Below, one piece after another: positions 20,697-28,800 of a stretch of DNA of 64,000 nucleotides (its first letter is position 1; every line of letters starts with the position of its first letter). Source of the stretch: Candidatus Obscuribacter sp. (GTDB lineage Bacteria > Cyanobacteriota > Vampirovibrionia > Obscuribacterales > Obscuribacteraceae); contig JADJQZ010000009.1 of NCBI GenBank assembly GCA_016712465.1, positions 1-64,000 on the forward strand. The letters are read 5' to 3'. The notes under the pieces were generated by a model. That model was not told the origin of the DNA. It searched no databases and saw nothing but the letters and a program-made list of their open reading frames with translations. The position numbers were made by a program, and so were the translations under genes.

Positions 20697-21178
20697 CTAG
20701 ACCTCAGCCGCCTTCTCTAACTCTTTCCTGAACAAGTCCTCAATATCTTTCACTTCCTCGACCTTGCTCTTCAGCCTCTTCGCCGCCCTCTTGTGCGCCT
20801 TCTTTATCACCTCGTCCCTGTCCGCCGCCGGCATGTTCCCGTAGATAAGTTCCAGGATCACACCCACGTCGATGTTCCCCCGGGATATCAGCGCCGCCAT
20901 CCGGTTCTCCATCTTCCTTATCCGTGCTTCCACCAGTGTCTCCCTGGCGTCCTGCACCCTCTTTTCCAGCTGTTCCATGTACCAGATGATGGCCTCTCTG
21001 GCCACCTCCGGCGCTTCCGGTTGCTCACCCGGCACACCTGGTCGAACCTCATCAGGTCCTCCGGCCGCAGTCGTACCTCTATCGGCGACGACCTCTTTTG
21101 AACCACCTTCTTGCCCTCGGCGGCCCCCTCAGTAGCCTTGGCCGCCGGTGTCTGTTCTGGTTTCTTCTTTGTGGCCAT
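20697..21178 (-). pseudogene. Relaxosome accessory RHH protein, probably frameshifted
   Basis: The first frame starts at 21178 (MATKKKPEQTPAAK) and contains SSPIEVRLRPEDLMRFDQVCRVS, a ribbon-helix-helix DNA-binding segment. It then becomes arginine-rich nonsense. The sequence continues in the next frame as PEAPEVAREAIIWYMEQLEKR, the expected second RHH helix, and a helical C-terminus to 20697. One base change near 21030 would give a protein of about 160 residues. Such proteins bind oriT and help the relaxase. Alternatives are two overlapping genes (a GTG at 21035 is available) or ribosomal frameshifting. Confidence 0.6.
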
Positions 21179-21274
21179 TTTTCACCTACGTCGGCACTCA
21201 ATACCACTATATTACTATATCTCCAGCATTTGCGAGCGTCTAAAATAGCAATAGCTGCTTCTGGCAGCGTCATT

Positions 21275-21314
21275 AATGCCCATATATTGGGCATTTTCAA
21301 AGCACTGGCAGTGC
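21275..21314. promoter_or_regulatory. Paired palindromes upstream of the relaxosome genes
   Basis: Two perfect inverted repeats lie close together: AATGCCCA-TATAT-TGGGCATT (21275-21295) and GCACTG-G-CAGTGC (21302-21314). They sit about 100 bp before the RHH and relaxase genes, where an operator or oriT is expected. A binding site for the RHH protein or part of oriT is the most likely use. The nick site cannot be identified from sequence alone. Confidence 0.45.
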
Positions 21315-22014
21315 GCCTTTATCCTGCTACTCCGTAGCCCTTAGGCCAGCGCCGATTGAGCTCTCCAACACCCACTCTTGACCCTTTGGGTTGAAATTGA
21401 ACTTTTGTTTTACTGTATTGGTGGAGTTCTTGCCTACCCCTTTAATTTTGGAGTTTTTTTAGGACGCTCTCAAAACAGGGGGAGGATTTGGCAATAGGTA
21501 TTGCTGAATAGAGGTTGTTTTTCTTTCCTTGCCGGCGGCCGTTTCATGTATCTTTGCCGGTCATTTTTCTAGGTCAGCACTGTTTGGCTACCGCCTTCCT
21601 CTTGTTTTCCTGGCTGTATAATCTCCCCGGAGAATCACCACGTTTCTCTAGCCGCCTTTCTAATGCTTTGGGCGGCTCTATTTTTACTCAGGGAGGTTTG
21701 TGGTCGGCCAATTGACCCAACTCCTCTTCCTGGACCTAACAGCTGCCTCTAATTTGTTTTTGCTCCTGTTCTTCTCTCTGATTTCGCTTCCCCCCGGCTA
21801 CTATTGATTACCTTCCGGTTAGTAACGTCCACTACCGGGCACAGAACTCCAGGGGCTAAAACCACACCATTTTTAGCCCCCACCTATTTCCGTTTTTGCT
21901 TTATGCTGGCCCCGTGTCTTTCTGTTCGCTCTGTCTTAATTGGATTTCCCCTCAGGCTCCAAAAAGGAATAGAGGCCGCTTGCGCAGCCCCATCCTTTGG
22001 GTCGTGCCCCGACC
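21315..22014. other. Non-coding stretch between ssb and the relaxosome genes
   Basis: About 700 bp without a convincing gene on either strand; the short frames here lack homology and good starts. It is T/C-rich on the + strand and contains oligo-T runs (for example near 21450 and 21510). It may hold part of oriT and the promoter of the relaxase operon. I see no further clear motif. Confidence 0.4.
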
Positions 22015-22419
22015 CTATGCCGAGAGCTTAAAGCCCTTCTTTCTTCGGCTCGGCTTCTCTTCGGTCTCCGCCTCTTGCGCCTGTTCTCCCTCCTGGGCTT
22101 TCTTCACCCCCATCATCTGAAAGCTCGCCACCTTGACGAACGCCTTTGTCATCTCCACTTTTGTCCCCGCTATCTCCTTCGTGTATTTCGACATCCCCAG
22201 GCGTCCTTGCACCGCCAGTTGTTTCCCTTTCTCTACATACTCCCCTACTCGCTCCGCCAGTGTCCCCCAGCATTCGCAGTCTATCCATATGGTTTGGGGC
22301 TCCTGCCCTTTCACATACTCCTTTACCGCCAGCGAGAACCTTGCCAGCTTGCTCCCTGATTGGAAAGTCTTTATTTCCGGGGCGCCGCCTACATGTCCGA
22401 TTAGTGTGATGTTATTCAT
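22015..22419 (-). CDS. ssb: Single-stranded DNA-binding protein
   Basis: The 134-residue protein has an OB fold: MNNITLIGHVGGAPEIKTFQSG, then KLARFSLAVKE and IWIDCECWGTLAERVGEYVEKGKQLAVQGRL, all SSB signatures. The C-terminus is short and charged and lacks the acidic DDDIPF-like tip, so it may not recruit the host SSB partners. AAGGAG stands six bases before the ATG. Plasmid SSBs protect transferred or replicating single strands, which fits its place beside the relaxase genes. Confidence 0.93.
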   Translation of the reverse strand: MNNITLIGHVGGAPEIKTFQSGSKLARFSLAVKEYVKGQEPQTIWIDCECWGTLAERVGEYVEKGKQLAVQGRLGMSKYTKEIAGTKVEMTKAFVKVASFQMMGVKKAQEGEQAQEAETEEKPSRRKKGFKLSA

Positions 22420-22916
22420 GGTTAGCTCCTTTTAGCTTGAACTTACGTGCTCCCCCAAGAGCCGTCGCTCAAGCCAGGCAAGGGCGTCAGAACGCAGTGT
22501 CCCTTGCCGCACGCGCAGGCGTCGGCTACTTTCACACACGAGTTCAGCTAATGGAGCGCCGCCATTGAATTCACACGTGATCGGCTCAAGGCGGGCGCCC
22601 ACGGAGACTTTCCTTCAGGCAAGCGGCAGCTACTCGCCAGGTAAAGGACATGGGTCTCGGAGCCCCTTTCCATATCAGACTGCGCCTCGGGGGCTTTGGC
22701 GGCAGTAGGGGGTAGAGAAAGGGAAAACCACAAGTTGCAAGCGCGCCGCATTTGTCGAAATACTTAAGAGTAGCGGGTTCAGTGTGGAGTCTGGCGTTTC
22801 GTCTGGTGGCTGCCGGATGTTGGGGGGGGCCAAGGAGGGTTGGCGCCAGTGGCGCACTTCAAGAGAAGCACGCCACCGAAGATATATAGGATCTTAACTT
22901 CCGGCATCGGTCGGAA
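22420..22916. other. Non-coding stretch between ssb and the sigma-factor gene
   Basis: Roughly 500 GC-rich bases. The frames present are short and without recognisable products. Several small hairpins can be drawn (for example around GGCGCCAGTGGCGC near 22842), but none has a T-tract. It probably carries the ssb promoter. Nothing else is supported. Confidence 0.35.
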
Positions 22917-23456
22917 TCACGCCTCCATTAGGTACTGCGCAAGCCGCCTCCGTCCGTAGTGGAGCCTCGACTTCACTGTCCCCACCTTCACCCCAATTAC
23001 CTCCGCCACTTCCTCATAGTCGAGATCCTGTGCCAAAAGCTCCATCACCTCCGCCTGTTCCTTCGGCAACTGCGCCAGGCACTTCTCAAACAGCTCTATT
23101 GCATCGTACCGGTCCTCTTCCATCACCAGAAGCGCCCCCACCCTCACCTTGTCCTCTCCCCGCATAACCGCTCCTTCCAATTGGTCATACTCTACAGTCG
23201 AGTCCAGGTGCACCGACCTCCTTCCCTCCTTCCTGAAGTAGTCCGCTGCCGCCGACCTCACCACCTTCGAGACATAGCCGGGGTTACTCATTCTTCCTGC
23301 CTTCCACACCTTTATCATCGCCTCCTGCACCAGGTCCTCCCGGTCCTCCATCCTCAGACCCGTGTAGTTCATTTTCATGAGCATCCACAGCTGGTTCCTG
23401 AGCCCCAGAAGTACTTCTCTCGACACCCTGGTCATCACGTTCGCTTCTCTATTCAT
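22917..23456 (-). CDS. ECF-type RNA polymerase sigma factor
   Basis: About 179 residues. Region 2 is EDLVQEAMIKVWKAGRMSNPGYVSKVVRSAAADYFRKEGRR. Region 4 is AQLPKEQAEVMELLAQDLDYEEVAEVIGVKVGTVKSRLHYGRRRL, the standard sigma-4 HTH. No long region 1 or 3 is present, so it is group 4 (ECF). The ATG at 23456 has GAGGA eight bases upstream and is preferred over a TTG at 23486. It may direct transcription of the mobilisation cluster itself. No anti-sigma gene is evident beside it. Confidence 0.88.
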   Translation of the reverse strand: MNREANVMTRVSREVLLGLRNQLWMLMKMNYTGLRMEDREDLVQEAMIKVWKAGRMSNPGYVSKVVRSAAADYFRKEGRRSVHLDSTVEYDQLEGAVMRGEDKVRVGALLVMEEDRYDAIELFEKCLAQLPKEQAEVMELLAQDLDYEEVAEVIGVKVGTVKSRLHYGRRRLAQYLMEA

Positions 23457-23601
23457 CGCTTCAATCCTCGGGATAACCTCCGCCAAAGCTCGCGCGACAG
23501 TTCAAGTCCTCGTCAGTAAGGGCTTGAACTGTCATCGGCGCGAGTCAACGCTTCGGTCTAGTTTTCTACGCTTCCCGCCTTGCAAGCCGCGGGTGGCACT
23601 C

Positions 23602-24414
23602 TTACACTCCTGGCTGCGACGGAGGCCGCGGCAGGCACACACGGCAGCTCTGACACGGCTTCTCTCTATCTGGCTCGTTCACGAGCTCATACTGTCCTAG
23701 CACCTGCGGACACACCACGCCCTTTGTCTTGAGCGGCTCCACATGAAACGGACCCTTGTGTACCGGAAACACCACCAGCCTCTTTTCCGGTACCACCCTC
23801 TCTATCTCAAGAAGCATCTTCTTCACTTGCGGGCTCGGCTTCTCTTGCATCACCGCCACAGAGAAGACTTCCGGGTACCGCTTAAATGCCTTGAGCCCCT
23901 CTTTGTAGTTCTCCCGGTCAAGGCTGAGGAATCCTCTAACATTCGGAAGCTCGGCCAGTAGCGCCAGCTTCTTCAGTATCTCCGGCTCCACAAACGACCT
24001 TGAGTAAAACCACAGCACACACTCCGGCCTCTTTATCGCCGCTAACCACCAGGCATATGCCACTTCCGCCCTATGCACATCTCCAACGTCAAAGAGCCTC
24101 AAAGTCCACGGCACCTTCGTCTTCACCCCGGACAATTTCGCCACAAGCCAATCCGTCGGCCTCGCCATGTCTATCAAGTGCACCAGGTTGTCGGCCAGTA
24201 GCTCCGGTCCCCCCAGGGTAAGCAGCCTCTCTACCGTGCGGAAGTTCCTCTCCCTCTTTCTCCTGGCTCCCTTCGTCTTGTACCTGACGCCGTTGCCATA
24301 GCAGAGGGCGCGGCAGGCTTCCGTCGCCCCAATGCAGCTCTCTTTCCTCGACACACTAAACGCCCACCCAACTTTCGAATTCCTCGTCAGCTCCAATCCG
24401 TACAATCCATCCAT
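23602..24414 (-). CDS. GP88-like Cys-containing plasmid/phage protein
   Basis: The 270-residue protein has KVGWAFSVSRKESCIGATEACRALCYG near the N-terminus, which resembles the Cys-containing motif of phage gene-product-88-like proteins. A C-terminal CQSCRVCLP cluster suggests metal or Fe-S binding. Middle parts (LRLFDVGDVHRAEVAYAWWLAAIKRP; VLWFYSRSF; RGFLSLDRENY) fit an alpha/beta barrel. Such proteins occur on plasmids and phages, and their function is unknown. It is the first gene of the reverse-strand cluster, downstream of a structured non-coding region. Confidence 0.6.
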   Translation of the reverse strand: MDGLYGLELTRNSKVGWAFSVSRKESCIGATEACRALCYGNGVRYKTKGARRKRERNFRTVERLLTLGGPELLADNLVHLIDMARPTDWLVAKLSGVKTKVPWTLRLFDVGDVHRAEVAYAWWLAAIKRPECVLWFYSRSFVEPEILKKLALLAELPNVRGFLSLDRENYKEGLKAFKRYPEVFSVAVMQEKPSPQVKKMLLEIERVVPEKRLVVFPVHKGPFHVEPLKTKGVVCPQVLGQYELVNEPDREKPCQSCRVCLPRPPSQPGV

Positions 24415-24450
24415 ATGCCTGCCCTCCGCAGCTCAGTGCGGAGTTGTGGA

Positions 24451-24540
24451 TGTCAGGTTGGCTCCCGCAGTCAACCGGCGGCCGCGGGGATCAACCCCGG
24501 CTGCCGCATTCGGTTGGCGGAGGGTGGCGCCAACCTGACA
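24451..24540. repeat. Large nested inverted repeat before the mobilisation cluster
   Basis: A perfect 12-bp inverted repeat (TGTCAGGTTGGC at 24451-24462 and its complement at 24529-24540) encloses 66 bp. Inside are further arms, such as CGGGG-ATCAA-CCCCG and CAACCG/CGGTTG. The whole can fold into a long cruciform or RNA stem. It lies directly upstream of the GP88-like gene. A single-strand origin, oriT element or structured leader RNA are the main options. Confidence 0.55.
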
Positions 24541-25258
24541 TAGTTGAGGCACCTGGGCAGATGAGCCAATCACCCTCAAAGAGAGCGGCAGACATACAGA
24601 AAAGTAGGTTTGGACACTTAGCGGATATTCAAACAATATCCACCCTTGAGCCGCCGCATATTGGTCTAGTTCAAGCTTCTGACAATTCCAGGCGCTCTTT
24701 TGCCCCAGCTTCACCGCCACCTTTGGCAGCCGTATTTTTCTTCCTTAGACCTTTTCCGGGGTACTGGAACTATCCTCAAAACCGGCTATTCTTGATGCAT
24801 ACACGGTGAGCGGTGACCAATCTGGTTCATTGCTTTGAGCCGAGGGGCATTGTGGAAACGCCAGGTCTGCGCAGACCCGAAACTGTAGCAACGAGCCCGC
24901 TACCTGCCGAAACTGACTGACGCAGTAGAAATATCGAGTCCTCGCAAGCGGACTGTCAGACGATAGCTTAAAGACCGCCGCAGTTTATTCTGGGCGGTCT
25001 TTTTGTTTCTGCCGGCGGATTGTTGATGACCATTTCGATACAACTGATCACCTGGAAGGCGACAGGCAATGCGGGCTTAAGACTGTTTGCGGCATAGTAT
25101 AGTAGAAGGTGTTAAAGATCAAAAAAAGAGGGAGCCGTAAAGAGCACTGCCGGGGGGGCGGTGATAATTACGACTCCAAGAAGAGTGCGCTGGTAGGCTA
25201 AAACGCCTACCAGCCAGGGCAATGAACCAAGATCGTTATCGGCGGAGACGTACCCAAG
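24541..25258 (+). other. Gene-free stretch with a possible structured RNA
   Basis: No convincing protein is encoded. Between about 24830 and 25004 there is a run of short hairpins (GGTCTGCGCAGACC near 24865) ending in a strong terminator, as expected for a small RNA of up to 170 nt read on the + strand. A second perfect hairpin, CTGGTAGGC/GCCTACCAG, lies at 25190-25213. I cannot match either to a known RNA family. A 46-codon frame at 25259-25399 (MPDGQTDLEQ...) follows but has little support. Confidence 0.35.
24971..25004 (+). terminator. Rho-independent terminator
   Basis: Stem AAGACCGCC/GGCGGTCTT, with a 13-base loop, is followed by TTT. The sequence is clean for a + strand transcript, yet no + strand gene precedes it, which points to a non-coding RNA upstream. 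Confidence 0.75.
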
Positions 25259-25354
25259 ATGCCAGACGGCCAGACCGACCTAGAACAGAAATTATTGCAT
25301 CGGGCCCTAACCGGGATAGGAAACAACAAGCAAGATTTAGAACGCGACTATTAT

Positions 25355-25822
25355 TCAATGTTGGAAGGAATCATCCAGCAACCCCTGGAAACTAACTGAA
25401 GAGCCGGTATCAAAGACATGAGACTCTTTAGGAACTATCGCTATAACAGACCGACAACTACCGTCAGCCTCTATTGAGACTCGTTGGCTAGTAAAAAGGG
25501 TAAGTTTTGAAAACAGTTCGCCGTCCCTGGTTTCGCTTGAATATACAAATCTCTCGTCAGTTGGGACCGTTGCAAGACGAGATTGGTTAGGTTTAGTGAT
25601 GACCCGAAAAGACGCCTTGAGGGTTGGGTTTTCCCATACAACGCCTTTCCAATGCCAAAACTTCCAAATCCAGTACTCTCCTGCTGGTAGCGCCACTTCT
25701 ACTTTCTTCGTGTTCTCATCGAAAACATATTTGTAGGTTTCCTGAGATGATGGCGAACAAGCGGAAAGCCCAATAGCCACCAGTAGAGTACTAGCGAGAA
25801 AGAGCACTCGAACCTTAAGCAA
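25355..25822 (-). CDS. Lipoprotein, candidate immunity partner of the RHS protein
   Basis: The 155-residue protein begins with a lipoprotein signal (KVRVLFLASTLLVAIGLSAC, lipobox LSAC). The mature part is beta-rich, with EYWIWKFWHWKGVVWENP and no family I recognise. It lies 23 bases downstream of the RHS gene on the same strand, just where polymorphic toxins keep their immunity gene. A membrane-bound lipoprotein would suit protection in the periplasm. The immunity role is inferred from position alone. Confidence 0.6.
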   Translation of the reverse strand: MLKVRVLFLASTLLVAIGLSACSPSSQETYKYVFDENTKKVEVALPAGEYWIWKFWHWKGVVWENPTLKASFRVITKPNQSRLATVPTDERFVYSSETRDGELFSKLTLFTSQRVSIEADGSCRSVIAIVPKESHVFDTGSSVSFQGLLDDSFQH

Positions 25823-25845
25823 TGTTTTCTCCTTTGACCGGGTGC

Positions 25846-28800
25846 CTAGGTTACTACTAATGGATTCTTATTGTTCCTAGCTACTGTGTCATTTTTGACG
25901 GCTGGCTGCCTAGTGCTAGGTACTATCCTACCCCATCCAGGTGCATTTGGGGTAGATGAAGGTAGTTTAGCACCAGCATTTACCAACAGACTGGTGGCCA
26001 AAGTATTGCTGTTTCGCACGCTAGGTTTATCGGACAACATGCCATAATGCCAAGCTGGGGCATTTCGATAGCGTGCGGCCTCTTTGGCTAGGTTACTTAC
26101 TAGCTGCTTATTTGTTTGCATTGGTCCAGGAGAAACCTTTTGAAAGTGGCTGAAGCCCACAAAATTCTCCTTATATTGTTGCACAGATCTAGGCGTATTG
26201 TACTGCCGGAGAATCAGCTCTCCACCGTCGTGTACTAAGTTGCCACCCTGGCCGTTTCCTGTGTAAACCCTCTGTATTCTTCCGTGGTCCATAACGAGCA
26301 AGCTCGCATGATACACAGGTAGTCTGGTTTTGGTCCCTGGTATTCCTACGGAATGCCATGCAATGACAACTTCTGGCTCCAATCCCTCCGGATCAGTCGC
26401 GTTCATGGGATCATTCTTCACGTAGGCATAAAGGTGGAGATCCTCTTGGTACCCAATCGGATCAGTCTGCAAGAAGCGGTTGATTCCGGGCCGGTAATAA
26501 CGAGCCTTGTAATGGTACAAGCCCGTTTCGTTATCCCAGCGCTGACCGGTGTAACCAATGGTGGTACCAGTCATGGAAGTTGCTTCACCAAACGGCGAGT
26601 ACTGATACTTGTTGCCGACAACGCCAGAGGCATTTGCCTGAGCAATCACCGAACCAAGATGGTCATGGTGCAAGTAGGTAACAGTGCCGCTTGAGTCGAT
26701 CTGGAAGATCGGTTCATTCGGTCCGGCATAGACATAGCGGCGCAAGAGCGCGTTTGTCGTGCCGTCATACTCTTCCAAAAGCTGCGAGCCCGAGTAGACA
26801 TACTTGGTCTTGGTCGTGCCGACAGTCTTCTGCGTTTGTCTGACGAAGGGGTCATACGAGAATGAGGCACTCGTACCAGCCGCCACTGCTGAAGTGAGCA
26901 TGTTCTCCGTGTTGTAACCGAAAGTCCAGGTGCCGTCGCCAGTCAGGTTGCCGGCGTTGCTGTAAGAGTAGCTGGCTCCTCCCACAGACGGATACTGATT
27001 CCGGTTATTGGCCGTGCCATAGGTCTCTGAGCCAAGAGCAGGCGGAGTCCAGAGGTAAGAAAGATCGCTCACGTTTTGGGTGAGCATCTGATGCACCTGG
27101 TTGTAAGTGTAGGTCCAGTTGACTGTTCCCGAACTTACCGTCATGTCTCTGGTGAGCAGATTGTTGCCAAGGTCGTAGCCATAACTGACGGAGTTGCCGT
27201 TGTTATAAACCTTGGTCGTGCGCCGCCCGAGCACATCGTAGGTGAAAGTAGCCGCCGCCGTTGCCGAGCCATTGAGCTTAATTGCCGTCAAGCGATTCAG
27301 CCCGTCGTACTCCCTGTCCACGAAATATCCGCCAGGATAGGTGATCCGGGTCACATTGCTTGCGTTGTCATACTGATAGCTGACAACTTGGCCCTGTGGA
27401 TTGGTTTCTGAGATGAGCCGTCCAACGCCGTCATATGCCTTCGAGAAGGTGCCGGATGAGGGATCACCGGAAACGACAGGGGTACTTGCCGTCAAGAGAC
27501 GCCCGGCGTTGTCATACGTGAAAGTGACCGTCGGTTGGCCATCCGGCGACTTCGTCACCATGCGGTTGCGGCTGTCATATGCCATGGTCGTGACCGCGCC
27601 ACCACGATTGGTGTGAGTCAGCACGTTACCCATGGCGTCATACGTCCAGGCTTCGACGCTACCATCCGGGTAAACCATGTTGGTAAGCCGTCCCCAATCG
27701 TCCTGGTTGAAAGTGGTCATGTTGCCGTTTGCGTCGGAGATCGTCCAAAGATTGCCACCAGGGCGATAGGTGCGGCCTTCCTCCGTCACACCGGACTTCT
27801 TGATACTAGCCAACCTGCCATTTGCATCGTAGAAATATTCAGTCAGCCGACCGGCAGCGTCCGTTGACTGGGTCAACCGACCTCCCAAATCCCAGACATT
27901 CGAGGATGTGTTCAAGAGTGGGTCGGTTACCGTCAGCGGATTGTTCGTGCCGCTGTAAGTCATCTGAGTCAGCTGCGCCCCTTTGCTAGTGGTGAGCAAG
28001 TTCCCCCAGATGTCATACGTATTGAACGTGGTGGCGGAAAGCGGGTCACTGACGCTGGTGAGTCTCCGCTTCGCATCGTACTGCATGGTAGTTGTATAAT
28101 TATTCGGAGTGGTCACAGTGAGCCTATCCCCAGTGAATGAATCATAGGTATAGCTCGTGGTGATGGTTCCGCCAACGGTCACAGAAGCCAGATTGACCCC
28201 GGAGTAACCGTATGTGGTGACCACTCCCGTTTGGTCCGTAGAACTAGCGATAAGACCATTCGAGTTGTAGGTAAAACTCTTGGTATTACCGGCGGGGTCA
28301 GTTTCAGTCATTACATGGCCGGTCACCAGGTCAATACTACGGGTATAGGTGCGCCCCATGCGGTCTGTGTAGGTAATCCAGCTATCAAAGGACTCGTTTG
28401 CCATTGCACTGTATGTCCAGGTTTCAGTACCCAGTCCAACAAGCTCTTTGGACAGAACCCGGTTGAATGCGTCATAAGTAGTTTTGATGGTTCCGTGGCC
28501 CGCAGTGAATTGCTCGATAACCCGCCCCTGCCCGTCATACTTCATGGTCGTGACATCGTCCGTGCCGGTATAAATCGCTACCGGTTTGCCGTCATCGTTG
28601 AAGATGGTTTTCGTTGCGGGACCGACCGATGGTGTAGAGCTTACGGCGATTGCTTTGCTGACCGGGCCGATAATCCCGTTGCCTCCATCCAGATGTTTAA
28701 TCTCCGTCGTCTCACTATTGCCGGGGCCAATCTGGAGCATCTGTGTCTTTACTCTGTTTGACGAGTTGTACACAAGGGAGTACTCCGCTGCTCCGGAGGA

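Noticed and set aside
24830..25004. 6S RNA, SRP RNA or RNase P RNA
   Set aside because: The hairpin series and terminator were compared with their known signature motifs and none was found; only a generic structured RNA can be claimed.
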